From Nocardioides litoris (GTDB lineage Bacteria > Actinomycetota > Actinomycetes > Propionibacteriales > Nocardioidaceae), in contig NZ_VDMR01000001.1 in assembly GCF_006346315.1 (NCBI RefSeq), positions 434,001 to 498,000 on the forward strand: a stretch of 64,000 bases of DNA, read 5' to 3'. Of this stretch, positions 9,558 to 20,707 are shown one piece after another; position 1 is the first letter of the stretch, and every line of letters starts with the position of its first letter. A model generated the notes under the pieces. The model did not search any database. It saw nothing but the letters and a program-made list of their open reading frames with translations, and was not told the DNA's origin. The position numbers and the translations under genes were made by a program.

Positions 9558-10673
9558 ACCAGCCCGTGGACCACCCGCCCGAGGCCGTGCTCCTCGCCTT
9601 CGCCCGCGCGCTGCGGGCGGCGGGCGTGCCGGTGACCCACGACCGCTCGGCCTCCTTCCTGCAGGCCGGCTCCGTCGTCGGCCTCGACGACCGCCGCGCG
9701 ACCTACCTCGCCGGCCGGGCCACCCTGTGCTCCTCGCCCGACGACCTGGTCCGCTACGACCAGGTCTTCGAGTCCTTCTTCGACGCCCGCAGCGGCCTGC
9801 CCCGGGAGCGCCCGGCAGCGCCCTCGCGCCCGGTGACGGCCACGGTCAGCCTGGCCGAGGGCGACGGCGGCGAGGCCGAGGGCGACCAGGACGACCAGGT
9901 GCGCGCGCTGGCCAGCGAGGTCGAGGTGCTGCGCCACCGCGACGTCGCCTCGATGAGCGCGGCCGAGAAGCACCGCCTCGCCGCCCTCTTCGCCACCCTG
10001 CGCCCGCGCCCACCGCTGCGCCGCACCGTCCGGCACGAACCGTGGCGCCGCGGCCGGGTCGACGCCGCCCGCACCCTGCGCGCCACCATGCGCCGCCACG
10101 GCGAGCCCGCCGAGATCGCCTGGCGGCACCGCCGGTCTCGCCCACGCCGGGTGGTGCTGCTGCTCGACGTCTCCGGCTCCATGAGCGCGTACGCCGACGC
10201 GCTGCTCCGCCTCGCGCACACGCTCACCCAGGGCCTCGGCGCCCGGGGCGGCCGGGTCGAGACGTTCACCGTCGGCACCCGGCTGACCCACCTGACCCGG
10301 GCGTTGCGCACCCGCGACGCCGAGCGCGCGCTGGTGGCTGCCGGGTCCGCCGTGCCCGACTGGTCGGGCGGGACCCGCCTCGGCGAGACGATCAAGGTGT
10401 TCAGTGACCGCTGGGGCCGCCGCGGGATGGCTCGGGGCGCGGTCGTCGTGGTGTTCAGCGACGGCTGGGAGCGCGGTGACCCCGCGCTGCTGGGCGAGCA
10501 GGTGCGGCGGCTGCGGGCGGTCGCGCACCGCGTGGTGTGGGTCAACCCCCACCGCGGCAAGGCCGGCTACGAACCCGTGCAGCAGGGCATCGTCGCGGTG
10601 CTCCCGCACGTCGACGACCTGGTCGCCGGGCACACGCTGGCGACCTACGAAGAGCTGGTGGAGGTGGTGGCAC

Positions 10674-10681
<8 letters not shown>
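9554..10681 (+). CDS. VWA-domain protein (CoxE-like)
   Basis: 375 residues, GTG start overlapping the MoxR stop. The N-terminal half is a helical domain typical of the CoxE family. An acidic linker (EGDGGEAEGDQDD, about 102-114) follows. The C-terminal von Willebrand A domain has the metal-ion-dependent adhesion site DVSGSMS (205-211) and the WSGGTRLGETI and VFSDGWERGD segments. CoxE partners the MoxR-type CoxD in maturation of molybdenum hydroxylases. The protein has no signal peptide and is cytosolic. Confidence 0.9.
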
Positions 10682-11785
<1,104 letters not shown>

Positions 11786-11789
<4 letters not shown>

Positions 11790-12358
11790 CCGGAGGGGTC
11801 GACGAGGAGGTCCGCGTCGTCGAGCGGGCCGGCCGCGAGGCGCACCTGGTCGTGCTCGGGCTCACGGTGCTCCTCGGGCTCCTCGTCGCGCTGCTCGTCG
11901 CCACAGTCGGGATGCCCCTCGTCGCCCTCGCCGACGGCTCGGCGACCGCCGGCGCCGTCGTCCTGGTGCTCGCCGGGCTGGTGGGGGTCGCGGTGGCCGC
12001 CGTCGGCGTCGTCCAGCAGCGGCGGGCCGCCCGTCGGCCCGCCGTCACCGTGCTCGGCCCCGCCGGCGTGGTCCGCACCGACCACGACCACACGGCCCGG
12101 GTGGGCTGGCACCAGGTCGTCGACGTGCGCTGGTCGGCCGTCGGCCGTGGTCACACCCTCGCGCTGGTCACCGACCCGCTCGACGCGCTGGTGGCCCCCG
12201 GGCGGCGGTCCCAGCAACGCGCGCGACTGCTCACCCGGATGCACGGGGCGACGGTCGCCCTGCCCCTCGAGGCCGTACCGGTGAGCCCTGACGACCTCGC
12301 GGACCGCCTCGGCGCGTGGAGCGCCGGCCGCCTCCGCCCTCACCCGGCCAACCAGTGA
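11786..12358 (+). CDS. two-helix membrane protein with PH-like domain
   Basis: 190 residues, GTG start overlapping the XdhC stop (GTGA). Two transmembrane helices lie at about 20-43 and 50-73. They are followed by a soluble C-terminal domain (VLGPAGVVRTDHDHTARVGWHQVVDVRW...) that reads like the bacterial PH-type fold common in actinobacterial membrane proteins. Its place at the end of the MoxR-CoxE-XdhC run suggests co-transcription, but no specific role in molybdo-hydroxylase assembly is documented to my knowledge. Confidence 0.7.
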
Positions 12359-12390
12359 CGGCGCTCACACCTGCGAGGTAGGTTCGCCGC

Positions 12391-13626
12391 ATGCAGCAGC
12401 CGGGGCTCGACGACCGCAAGCGGGAGTGCCTGCGGGCCTGGACCACGTTCGTCGAGCAGGGCGACGCGGCCGCGCCGATGGTGCGGCCCGAGATCCTCTC
12501 CTCCTGGGCGCGCTCGGAGGCGGCGATCACGCCCGACGTCACCGAGGCGCCGCTGGCCGACGAGTCCGAGACGGCCTCGGTCTGGCGGGACTCGCCGCTG
12601 CAGGTCGCGGTCGAGCGGGTCGAGGCCGAGCTGCGTCGTACGGCGGAGGACGGCGACCTCGTGCTCGCCGTCACCGACGCCGACACCCGCATCCTGTGGA
12701 CCTACGGCGGCCGCGTCATGCGCCGCAAGGCCGAGAGGGTCAACTTCGTGGCCGGCGGCCGCTGGGACGACCGGTCGGCCGGCACCAACGCCCTCGACCT
12801 GGCCAACCGGCACGGCGAGCCGTCGATGGTCTTCAGCGCCGAGCACTACGCCTCGATGGTGCACAACTGGGTCTGCTGGGCCGCGCCCGTGCTCGACCCC
12901 GCCAGCGGCCGCCACCTCGGCGTCATCGACCTCTCGACCAGCTGGGACCGCACCCACCCGATCGGCCTGGCCACCGCCCGCGTCATGGCGCGCCTCATCG
13001 AGACCGCGCTGCCGCACTCCCACCACCACCCCACGGCCCACCCGGTCGACGACGCCGACGAGCCCGGGCTGGTGCTGCGGCTGCTCGGCACGGCCGAGAT
13101 CCGCCACGACGGCCAGCGCCTGCTGCTCAACCGCCGCCAGACCGAGATCCTCTCCCTGCTCGCCCTGCACCCCGAGGGGCTCTCGCTCGAGCAGCTCCAC
13201 GCCCTGGTGTACGGCGACCAGGCGGTCACGTTCTCCACGCTCAAGGCCGAGGTCTCCCACCTGCGCGCCGCGCTGGGGGGTCAGCTGTCCTCGCGCCCCT
13301 ACCGGCTGACCATGCCGATCGCCACCGACGTCGAGCACGTGCTCGCACTGGTGCGCCGCGGCCACGTCACCGCGGCCGTGGAGGCCTACGGTGGCGACCT
13401 GCTGCCCGGCACCAACTCACCCGCCCTCACCGAGCTCGGCGAGTACGTCGCCGTCGCGGTGCGCGAGGCCCTGCTGGCCGACCCCCAGCCCGACGCGGTG
13501 CTGCGCTACGCCGAGCGCGCGCCGTACGACACCGCGGTGGTGGAGCGCTGCCTGGCCGTGCTCGGTGAGACCGCCCACCCGGCCAAACCGCTGCTCAAGG
13601 GCCGGCTGGCTGCCGCGTCCGCCTGA
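12391..13626 (+). CDS. GAF-domain transcriptional regulator
   Basis: 411 residues. A GAF-like sensor domain spans about 60-205 (LAVTDADTRILWTYGGR, GRWDDRSAGTNALDLA, HLGVIDLSTSW), similar to the N-terminal part of AcoR-type activators. There is no sigma-54 AAA+ domain; the C-terminal half instead holds a winged helix-turn-helix (LLNRRQTEILSLLALHPEGL) and a helical tail. TAGGTT at 12379-12384 is a likely -10 box only six bases before ATG, so the mRNA is probably leaderless. Position between the maturation genes and coxSLM makes it the likely regulator of the locus. The ligand is unknown. Confidence 0.8.
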   Translation: MQQPGLDDRKRECLRAWTTFVEQGDAAAPMVRPEILSSWARSEAAITPDVTEAPLADESETASVWRDSPLQVAVERVEAELRRTAEDGDLVLAVTDADTRILWTYGGRVMRRKAERVNFVAGGRWDDRSAGTNALDLANRHGEPSMVFSAEHYASMVHNWVCWAAPVLDPASGRHLGVIDLSTSWDRTHPIGLATARVMARLIETALPHSHHHPTAHPVDDADEPGLVLRLLGTAEIRHDGQRLLLNRRQTEILSLLALHPEGLSLEQLHALVYGDQAVTFSTLKAEVSHLRAALGGQLSSRPYRLTMPIATDVEHVLALVRRGHVTAAVEAYGGDLLPGTNSPALTELGEYVAVAVREALLADPQPDAVLRYAERAPYDTAVVERCLAVLGETAHPAKPLLKGRLAAASA

Positions 13627-13632
13627 GCGGGC

Positions 13633-14196
13633 CTAGGAGCAGGGGGAGACCGAGACCGACCACGTGGTCTCGAGCAGGCGCCCGACGTCGTCCCGACTGG
13701 CCTCCTCGGTCACGGTGACGCACACCGCGGGCTGGTCCTCGTGGTCCTCCCGGCTGCCCTCCCGCGACGCGAGGCGCACCTCGTACTCGCTCGTCACGGC
13801 CACGTCGGCCACGTCGGCCTCGTCGGCCTCGTCGGAGTCCTCGAGGTAGTCGGCCCGCACGTCGTCGCGACCGGTCGCCAGGGCCACCCGGGCCCTGATC
13901 GCGTTGCCGTCGAGACCGTCGGCGGGGCTCGCCAGCACCGCGTCGGAGACCATCTGCAGGAGCTCCTCGTCGCTGGTGTGCAGCCGGTCCCAGGTGGTGG
14001 GCACGGCGAGTGCGAGCGCGACGACCGCCACGACGAGGTCACGCTGCGCGAGGCGCTGGTAGCCCGTCTCGGTCGGCTCCGCCGCGTCGGGCCGCACCTG
14101 CGAGGTCACGTGGGCGTGCCACCGCCTGGTGCCGTGGACGAGCTCGGCGACCGCGGCCGTGGCGACCACGCACAGGATCCAGGTCGTGAGCGTCAC
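13633..14196 (-). CDS. membrane protein of unknown function
   Basis: 187 residues from GTG 14196, chosen because GGGAAGGG lies seven bases before it; TTG codons at 14202 and 14217 are alternatives. Two hydrophobic helices (TTWILCVVATAAVAEL and LVVAVVALALAVPTTW) frame a basic loop. The C-terminal part is acidic, with an EADEADVADVA run, and ends with a Cys. It converges on the GAF regulator (six bases apart) and diverges from coxS, 90 bases away. No family recognised. Confidence 0.6.
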   Translation of the reverse strand: MTLTTWILCVVATAAVAELVHGTRRWHAHVTSQVRPDAAEPTETGYQRLAQRDLVVAVVALALAVPTTWDRLHTSDEELLQMVSDAVLASPADGLDGNAIRARVALATGRDDVRADYLEDSDEADEADVADVAVTSEYEVRLASREGSREDHEDQPAVCVTVTEEASRDDVGRLLETTWSVSVSPCS

Positions 14197-14285
14197 CGCC
14201 AAACCCTTCCCGTCCAACCCTCGTCCAACCGGTCGGTGCCTAGCGTGAGTCGGGTCACACCCACCCCTGGCTCGAGGGAGAGTCC

Positions 14286-14798
14286 ATGACCCGGATCAAC
14301 CTGACCGTCGACGGCGCCAAGGTGGCCGACGACGTCGAACCCCGGATGCTGCTCGTGCAGTACCTGCGCGAGCGCCTGGGCAAGACCGGCACCGTCGTCG
14401 GCTGCGACACCAGCAACTGCGGCGCCTGCACCGTCCACCTCGACGGCACCAGCGTGAAGTCGTGCAACGTCCTCGCCGTCCAGGCCGACGGGGCAGAGGT
14501 GACGACCATCGAGGGCCTCGCCGCGACGTACGACGGCGGCGAGCTGCACCCGGTGCAGGAGGCGTTCCGCCAGTGCCACGGCCTGCAGTGCGGCTACTGC
14601 ACGCCCGGGATGATCATGCAGAGCGTCGCCCTGCTGGAGGAGAACCCCAGCCCCACCGAGGACGAGATCCGCCTCGGGCTCGAGGGCAACCTGTGCCGCT
14701 GCACGGGCTACCACAACATCGTCAAGGCCGTGCAGCACGCGGCCGAGCAGTCCTCGGGTGCCACCGTCGGCGCCCCCGCCGAGGAGGTGCAGGGATGA
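14286..14798 (+). CDS. molybdenum hydroxylase small subunit, [2Fe-2S] (CoxS-like)
   Basis: 170 residues. The N-terminal plant-ferredoxin-type cluster uses C40, C45, C48 and C60 ([16 protein letters not shown]...C). The C-terminal four-helix domain has the second cluster with C102, C105, C137 and C139 ([15 protein letters not shown]). It carries electrons between the cofactor in the large subunit and the FAD subunit. The ATG has GAGGGAGAG before it, and TAGCGT at about 14237-14242 may be a -10 box. First gene of an S-L-M operon, the order known for form II CO-dehydrogenase-like clusters. Confidence 0.93.
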   Translation: MTRINLTVDGAKVADDVEPRMLLVQYLRERLGKTGTVVGCDTSNCGACTVHLDGTSVKSCNVLAVQADGAEVTTIEGLAATYDGGELHPVQEAFRQCHGLQCGYCTPGMIMQSVALLEENPSPTEDEIRLGLEGNLCRCTGYHNIVKAVQHAAEQSSGATVGAPAEEVQG

Positions 14799-17269
14799 CC
14801 GCCGTCGCCGACGCCCCGCAGGAGATGGCCAAGGAGATCGGGCAGGAGCGCCGCCGGAAGGAGGACCAGCGCCTGATCACCGGCCGCACCCGCTGGACCG
14901 ACAACCTCACGCCCCCGGGCACGCTGCACCTGGCCATGGTGCGCAGCCCGTTCGCCCACGCGAAGATCACCTCGATCGACGTCACCGAGGCCAAGAACGC
15001 CACCAACGTCGTCGACGTCCTCACCTCCGCCGACCTCGGCGAGAGCCAGGGCGTGTGCATCAACGCCTGGCCGATCACGCCCGACCAGGTCGCCCCCGCC
15101 CACCTGCCGATCGCCGCCGACCGGGTCGCCTTCGCCGGCGAGGTCGTCGCCGTGGTCGTCGCCCGCAGCGCGGCCGAGGCCCGTGACGCCGCCGAGCTCG
15201 TCGACGTCGAGTACGAGGAGCTGCCGGCCGTCATCGGCATCAAGGAGGCCATGAAGGACGAGGTCCTCGCCCACCCCGACCTCGGCACCAACAAGTCGGC
15301 GCTGTGGGTCTTCGACTCCGCCGAGGCCGGCACCGGCGGCAACGCCGACGACGCGATCGCCAAGGCCCGCACCGACGGCATCGTCATCGAGCGCGAGTAC
15401 CGCCAGCAGCGCCTCATCCCGGCGTTCATGGAGCCCCGCTCGGTCGTCGTCGACCCCACCGGTGAGCAGATCACCGTGTGGTCGGCCACCCAGATCCCGC
15501 ACATCCTGCGCTTCGCGCTGGCCGCGACCACCGGCGTGCCGGAGTCGAAGATCCGGGTCATCGCCCCCGACGTGGGCGGCGGGTTCGGTGGCAAGCTGCA
15601 GCAGACGCCGGAGGAGATGATCGCCTTCGCCGTCGCGCGCCGCATCGGCAAGCCGATCAAGTACACCGAGACCCGCAGCGAGAGCCTGGTCAGCGCCCAC
15701 CACGGCCGCGACCAGTGGCAGAAGCTGACGCTCGCCGCGGAGAAGGACGGCACCGTCACCGGCCTCAAGGTCGAGCTCGAGGCCGACCTCGGCGCCTACG
15801 TCGCCATCGTCGGCGGCGGCGTCCCGGTGCTGGGCGCGTTCATGTTCAACGCGATCTACAAGTTCCCGGCCTACCACTTCGCCTGCCAGACGGTGCTGAC
15901 CAACACCACCTTCACCGACGCCTACCGCGGCGCCGGACGCCCCGAGGCGACGTACGCCATCGAGCGGCTGATGGACGAGCTGGCCGCCGAGGTCGGGGTC
16001 GACCCGCTCGAGGTGCGCGCCAAGAACTGGATCACCCACGAGGAGTTCCCGTTCACCACGGTCGCCGGCCTGGAGTACGACTCGGGCAACTACGAGCTGG
16101 CCACCGAGAAGGCCAAGGAGCTCTTCGGGTACGACGCCCTGCGGGCCGAGCAGCGCGAGCGCCGCGAGCGGGGCGACAAGGTCCAGCTCGGCCTGGGCGT
16201 CTCGACGTTCACCGAGATGTGCGGCCTCGCCCCCAGCCGGGTGCTCGGCCAGCTCGACTACGGCGCCGGCGGCTGGGAGCACGCGAGCGTGCGGATGCTG
16301 GCCACCGGCAAGGTCGAGGTCGTCACCGGCGCCAGCGCCCACGGGCAGGGCCACGAGACGGCGTTCAGCCAGATCGTCGCCGACCGCCTCGGGGTGTCCT
16401 TCGACGACGTCGAGGTGCTGCACGGCGACACCCAGATCGCGCCCAAGGGCCTCGACACCTACGGCTCGCGCTCGCTCGTCGTGGGCGGCGAGGCGCTGGT
16501 GCGCGCGGCCGACAAGGTCATCGAGAAGGCGCTGCCCATCGCGGCCCACCTCCTCGAGGCCAGCGTCGACGACGTGAAGTTCCACGAGGGGTCCTTCCAG
16601 GTCATCGGCACCGACGCCAAGCTGGCCATCGGCGAGGTGGCCACGGCGACCTTCGCGGCCCACAACCTGCCCGACGGCGTGGAGCCCTCGATCGACGCCG
16701 ACGCGACGTTCGACCCGGTGAACTTCAACTACCCCCACGGCACCCACCTGTGCGCCATGGAGGTCGACACCGAGACCGGCGCGGTCAAGATGCGCAAGTA
16801 CGCCTGCGTCGACGACATCGGCAACATCATCAACCCGCTCATCGTCTCCGGGCAGGTCCACGGCGGCCTCGTCCAGGGCATCGCCCAGGCACTCTGGGAG
16901 GAGGCGGTGTACGACGAGCAGGGGACCCTCGTGTCCGGCTCGTTCGTCGACTACCTGCTGCCCACCGCGGCCGACACGATCAGCTTCGACGTCGACCACA
17001 CCACGACCCCGGCCACGACCAACTCGCTCGGCACCAAGGGTGTCGGCGAGGCGGGCACGATCGCCTCGACGCCGGCCGTGGTCAACGCGGTCGTCGACGC
17101 GGTGCGCCACCTCGGGGTCAACGACATCCAGATGCCGTGCACGCCCGAGCGGGTCTGGAAGGCCATCAACCACGGGACCGACGGCGGGGCCACCGAGGGC
17201 GCGGCGATGCCGCACTTCGACCCCGACGCCGAGCCCGGCACCGCCAGCACGGAAGGAGCAGGGGCATGA
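14795..17269 (+). CDS. molybdenum hydroxylase large subunit, form II CoxL-like
   Basis: 824 residues, ATG overlapping the coxS stop and preceded by GAGGAGG. It binds the molybdopterin cytosine dinucleotide and holds the active site. Family motifs are GGGFGGK (261-267) and KGVGEAG near the C-terminus with the catalytic glutamate. The active-site loop reads AYRGAGR (376-382; bases 15920-15940). That is the form II signature. True aerobic CO dehydrogenases (form I) have AYxCSFR, with the Cys that carries the copper. So the Cu-binding Cys is absent and the substrate is unknown; an aldehyde, purine or other heterocycle is as likely as CO. Confidence 0.9.
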   Translation: MTAVADAPQEMAKEIGQERRRKEDQRLITGRTRWTDNLTPPGTLHLAMVRSPFAHAKITSIDVTEAKNATNVVDVLTSADLGESQGVCINAWPITPDQVAPAHLPIAADRVAFAGEVVAVVVARSAAEARDAAELVDVEYEELPAVIGIKEAMKDEVLAHPDLGTNKSALWVFDSAEAGTGGNADDAIAKARTDGIVIEREYRQQRLIPAFMEPRSVVVDPTGEQITVWSATQIPHILRFALAATTGVPESKIRVIAPDVGGGFGGKLQQTPEEMIAFAVARRIGKPIKYTETRSESLVSAHHGRDQWQKLTLAAEKDGTVTGLKVELEADLGAYVAIVGGGVPVLGAFMFNAIYKFPAYHFACQTVLTNTTFTDAYRGAGRPEATYAIERLMDELAAEVGVDPLEVRAKNWITHEEFPFTTVAGLEYDSGNYELATEKAKELFGYDALRAEQRERRERGDKVQLGLGVSTFTEMCGLAPSRVLGQLDYGAGGWEHASVRMLATGKVEVVTGASAHGQGHETAFSQIVADRLGVSFDDVEVLHGDTQIAPKGLDTYGSRSLVVGGEALVRAADKVIEKALPIAAHLLEASVDDVKFHEGSFQVIGTDAKLAIGEVATATFAAHNLPDGVEPSIDADATFDPVNFNYPHGTHLCAMEVDTETGAVKMRKYACVDDIGNIINPLIVSGQVHGGLVQGIAQALWEEAVYDEQGTLVSGSFVDYLLPTAADTISFDVDHTTTPATTNSLGTKGVGEAGTIASTPAVVNAVVDAVRHLGVNDIQMPCTPERVWKAINHGTDGGATEGAAMPHFDPDAEPGTASTEGAGA

Positions 17270-18108
17270 TCCCCGCCGCGTTCGACTACGTCGCCCCGAC
17301 CTCGGTCGAGGACGCCCTCTCGGCGCTCGCCACCCACGGTGACGACGCCAAGATCCTGGCCGGCGGGCAGAGCCTGCTGCCGGTGCTGCGGATGCGGCTC
17401 AACGCGCCCGAGGTCGTCATCGACCTCGGCCGCATCGAGACGCTGCGCGGCGTCCGCGACGACGGCGACGCCATCGTCATCGGCGCGATGACCCCGCACT
17501 CGGTCGTGGGCACCGACCCGCTGGTCCGGGAGCACGCGCTGCTGGTGCACAAGGCCGTCGAGCACCTCGCCGACGCCCAGATCCGTCACCGCGGCACCTT
17601 CGGCGGCGCGCTCGCGCACGCCGACCCGGCCGGCGACCTCGGCGCCCCGGCGCTCGCGCTCGGCGCGTCGTTCGTCATCGCCGGTTCCGGGGGCACCCGC
17701 ACCGTGCCGGCCGAGGAGTTCTTCGTCGACCTCTTCGAGACCGCGATCGGTGACGACGAGATCCTCACCGAGGTCCGCATCCCCAAGCACACCGGCTGGG
17801 GCGCGCACTACGAGAAGTTCGTCCGCGTCGCCCACCAGTGGCCCATCGTAGCGGTCGCCGCGACGACCAAGGGCTCGCTCGGGTCGCTCGAGGACGTGCG
17901 CATCGGCCTGACCAACATGGGCTCCACGCCCATGCGGGCCCAGGCCACCGAGGACGCGCTGCGCTCCGGGCAGGACCTCGAGGCCGCCGCCGAGCTCGCC
18001 GACGAGGGCACCAACCCGCCCTCGGACCTCAACGGCGAGGCGTCCTACCGGCGCCACCTGTCGAAGGTCCTGACCCGACGCGCGGTCACCGCGGCCGCAG
18101 GGGGCTGA
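17266..18108 (+). CDS. molybdenum hydroxylase medium subunit, FAD-binding (CoxM-like)
   Basis: 280 residues, ATG overlapping the coxL stop (ATGA). FAD-binding PCMH-type domain with AGGQSLLP (32-39) and TFGGALAHADPAGD (about 113-126), both typical of CoxM and XDH FAD subunits, followed by the CO-dehydrogenase flavoprotein C-terminal domain. It takes electrons from the iron-sulfur subunit and passes them to the final acceptor. Gene order S-L-M agrees with form II loci; form I operons run M-S-L. Confidence 0.93.
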   Translation: MIPAAFDYVAPTSVEDALSALATHGDDAKILAGGQSLLPVLRMRLNAPEVVIDLGRIETLRGVRDDGDAIVIGAMTPHSVVGTDPLVREHALLVHKAVEHLADAQIRHRGTFGGALAHADPAGDLGAPALALGASFVIAGSGGTRTVPAEEFFVDLFETAIGDDEILTEVRIPKHTGWGAHYEKFVRVAHQWPIVAVAATTKGSLGSLEDVRIGLTNMGSTPMRAQATEDALRSGQDLEAAAELADEGTNPPSDLNGEASYRRHLSKVLTRRAVTAAAGG

Positions 18109-18113
18109 CGCCG

Positions 18114-18842
18114 GTGGACCTCACCCACCGCTTCACGGTGCCCACGCCCGTGGACGAGACCTGGGCCCACTTCCAGGACATCGCCGCTCTCGCGGAGTGC
18201 TTCCCGGGGGCCCAGGTCACCTCCGCCGACGGCGACTCGTTCGCCGGCTCGGTCAAGGTCAAGCTCGGCCCGATCGCCTTGGTCTACTCCGGGTCCGGCA
18301 CCTTCGTCGAGAAGGACGACGCGGCGCACGCCTTCAAGGTCGACGCCAAGGGCAAGGACAAGCGCGGCAACGGCACGGCTGGCGCGCAGGTGCGCCTGTC
18401 GATGTCCGACGCGGCCGACGGCGGCACCGACGTCGAGGTCCTCACCGACCTCAACATCACCGGCAAGCCGGCCCAGTTCGGGCGCGGGGTGATGCAGGAC
18501 GTCTCTGACAAGCTGCTCGGGCAGTTCGTCAGCTGCTTGGAGAAGCGGCTGGGCGAGCAGCCCGGGCCGCCGGCCGAGGCGCCGGTCGACGACCCGGGTC
18601 CGGACCCCGTGGTCGAGCCGACGCCGTTGGCCGACGCCGCCGCGGCGGCGACGACCGGGGCCACCGGTACGCCGCCGCCGCGGCCGGCTGCGGCGCCTCG
18701 GCCGGCCCCGGCCGCGGCGCCCCAGGACGACAGCCTCGACCTGGGGGCCGCTGTGCTGCCGGTGCTGGCGCGGTCCTACTGGAAGCAGGGAGTCGCCGGC
18801 CTGGCCGTCGTCCTGCTGCTGTGGCGGCTGCTCCGGCGCTGA
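18114..18842 (+). CDS. CoxG-like SRPBCC protein with C-terminal membrane anchor
   Basis: 242 residues, GTG start five bases after coxM. The START/SRPBCC domain (about 1-145; THRFTVPTPVDETWAHFQDIAALAECFPGA) has a hydrophobic cavity fold. A Pro/Ala-rich linker follows, and a single C-terminal helix (GVAGLAVVLLLWRLLRR) would anchor it to the membrane. In carbon-monoxide oxidisers CoxG links CO dehydrogenase to the membrane and quinone pool. The same job is a reasonable inference for this form II enzyme. Confidence 0.85.
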   Translation: MDLTHRFTVPTPVDETWAHFQDIAALAECFPGAQVTSADGDSFAGSVKVKLGPIALVYSGSGTFVEKDDAAHAFKVDAKGKDKRGNGTAGAQVRLSMSDAADGGTDVEVLTDLNITGKPAQFGRGVMQDVSDKLLGQFVSCLEKRLGEQPGPPAEAPVDDPGPDPVVEPTPLADAAAAATTGATGTPPPRPAAAPRPAPAAAPQDDSLDLGAAVLPVLARSYWKQGVAGLAVVLLLWRLLRR

Positions 18843-18862
18843 GCATTGCCGGACGCACGACG

Positions 18863-18894
18863 AGGGGGTCGGGGCCACGTGGCCCCGACCCCCT
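18863..18894. terminator. bidirectional terminator after coxG
   Basis: A 32-base perfect palindrome, AGGGGGTCGGGGCCAC followed by its reverse complement, ending in TT. It lies 20 bases after coxG and before the convergent gene ending at 18934, so it can stop transcription from both sides. Confidence 0.8.
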
Positions 18895-18933
18895 TGGTCG
18901 TCGTCGGTCGTCGTCGGTCGTCGGTCGACCTGG

Positions 18934-20706
18934 TCAGGCGCGGCCGCCGGCCGGCGTCCCGCCCCGCGGCGCGGCCGCGGTCTGCGCCAGCACGACGTCC
19001 TCGTCGTCGTCGTCCTCGGTGCCGTTGAGGCGGGCCAGCCAGTCGCCCTGACCGCCGGCCTGGGCACCGCCCTGGCCGCCACCCAAGCCTGCGGCTGCGC
19101 TGCCGCCCGCGGCGGGCGCGCCGCCGGAGGCGCCACCGGCGCCGGACTGGTCACCTCGACCGGACTCGCCGGGACCGCCGGGACCGCCGGCGCCGCCGCC
19201 CGCGCCACCGGCCGCACCTGCGACCTGCTGGCCGGCCTGCTGGCCGACCTCCTGCGCGGCCGGCCGACCGGCCTGCTCGCCCGGCCCCTCGGCCCCGCCG
19301 GGGAACGGCGCCGCGCCGAGCGAGGCCGCGCCGCCCGCGGCACCGCCCTGTCCGCCGCCACCGCTGGCACCGCCGCCGCCCTGGGCGTCGTACTGGCCGA
19401 TCGGCTGCGCCGACAGTCCGCCACCGCTCGTGCCCGGGGCCGCGGCCCCGGCCGGCTCGCCCACGCCGACGGCGTTGGTCTCGCCGCCGCCCTGGTCGGT
19501 CTGCCCGGTCGCCTCCGTGCCGTCGCCGGGCTCGGTCACCGTGACCGTCTCGGTGACGGTCCCCTCGGCGGTCTCGGTGACGGTCTCGGTCGTGGTGACC
19601 GTCTCGAGCACGGTGCCGTCGGGGGCGGTCGTCACGGTCTCGGTGACGGTGCCGTCGGCGGTCTGGGTGACGGTCTCGGTGACGGTGCCGTCGGCGGTCT
19701 GCGTCACGGTCTCGGTCACGGTGCCCTCGGGGGTCTCGGTCACCGTCTCGGCGACGTTCTCCTCGCCCTCGCCGGGCTCCTCCTCGAGCGGGGTGGCCTG
19801 GATCTCCTCCGCCTCCTCGCCGGACTCCTCCGACTCCTCGACCGGCTCCAGCTCGGCCTGCTGGCCCTCGAGGGTCGACTGCTGGCCGGGCGCGAGCTCG
19901 CTGCCCGACGACGGCATCCCGCCCCCGCCCCCGCCACCGGACGGGGCACCACCGCCGCCTCCGCCGGACGGCTCGCCGCCGCCCCCGCCGCCACCGGCCG
20001 GGACGCTCGACGGGGGAGCGGCCGCGCTCCCCCCGCCGCCGGGGTTGGCCTCGCCCGGCTGCATGCCGCCGGGGGCCTTCGTGGTGGGCGGGGTCGCCGT
20101 GGGCGGCGGTGCGTCGTCGGGGTGCCGCACCGGCAGCACCTCCATCAGCTCCTGGGCCTCACGCAGCGCCTCGGCCAGGTCGCCGTCGATGATCTCGGCC
20201 GCCTGCTTCCTGAGCTCGTCGAGGTCCTCCCGGGCCCGCTCGACCAGCTCGTCGTCGCTGTCGGAGACGAAGTAGCCGACCACGGAGAAGCGTGAGGCGT
20301 TGCGCAGCGCGGCGTCGAGGCCCTCGAGCTCGTCCTTGAGCCACTCCAGGACGTCGATGAACCCTTCCTTGAGCTGGATCGTCACGTCGGCGACGCCGGT
20401 CAGGGACTCCGCGATCATCCCGGTGGCCTGCTTGTCCTGGTGCAGGTGGTCGCGTGGTCCCTTGCCGAGGCCGTCGGACCCACCCGAGTCCCACCAGTCG
20501 ACGAAGCGCGAGGCCGCCGGCCCGTCGTTGTAGGCCGAGACGTGGTGCACCCCGTCGTAGGACATCTCGTTGACCCGCGTCAGGGAGTCGCCGTAGTCGG
20601 TCCAGGCCTCCGCCGCGTCGAGCATCCCGTCCTCGTCGGCCGGAGGCCACACCTGGCCGGTCTTGCTCAGGCACTCCGCCAGGTGGCCCGGCAGCTCGAT
20701 CCCCAT
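18934..20706 (-). CDS. WXG100/ESX-like N-terminal domain protein with long low-complexity tail
   Basis: 590 residues. The first about 190 residues are helical with YGDSLTRVNEMSYDGVHHVS and FVDWWD, resembling the N-terminal helical domains of type VII secretion substrates and polymorphic toxins. After a Pro linker come poly-Gly/Ser stretches and an acidic segment. A Thr/Val/Glu repeat array follows (units like GTVTETVTQTAD, about six times, bases about 19550-19745), then a Gly/Ala/Gln tail. There is no signal peptide and no recognisable toxin domain. It forms a tight operon with the WXG100-like and YbaB-like genes. A secreted surface or effector protein is inferred from gene order. Confidence 0.65.
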   Translation of the reverse strand: MGIELPGHLAECLSKTGQVWPPADEDGMLDAAEAWTDYGDSLTRVNEMSYDGVHHVSAYNDGPAASRFVDWWDSGGSDGLGKGPRDHLHQDKQATGMIAESLTGVADVTIQLKEGFIDVLEWLKDELEGLDAALRNASRFSVVGYFVSDSDDELVERAREDLDELRKQAAEIIDGDLAEALREAQELMEVLPVRHPDDAPPPTATPPTTKAPGGMQPGEANPGGGGSAAAPPSSVPAGGGGGGGEPSGGGGGGAPSGGGGGGGMPSSGSELAPGQQSTLEGQQAELEPVEESEESGEEAEEIQATPLEEEPGEGEENVAETVTETPEGTVTETVTQTADGTVTETVTQTADGTVTETVTTAPDGTVLETVTTTETVTETAEGTVTETVTVTEPGDGTEATGQTDQGGGETNAVGVGEPAGAAAPGTSGGGLSAQPIGQYDAQGGGGASGGGGQGGAAGGAASLGAAPFPGGAEGPGEQAGRPAAQEVGQQAGQQVAGAAGGAGGGAGGPGGPGESGRGDQSGAGGASGGAPAAGGSAAAGLGGGQGGAQAGGQGDWLARLNGTEDDDDEDVVLAQTAAAPRGGTPAGGRA

Positions 20707-20707
20707 C

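Noticed and set aside
14286..18842. Calling the operon an aerobic CO dehydrogenase
   Set aside because: The active-site loop is AYRGAGR, not AYxCSFR, and the gene order is S-L-M. Kept as form II CoxL-like enzyme of unknown substrate.
19550..19745. Regular repeats that might be taken for a CRISPR or tandem-repeat locus
   Set aside because: The repeats are in frame and encode Thr-Val-Thr-Glu units of the 590-residue protein; there are no spacers.
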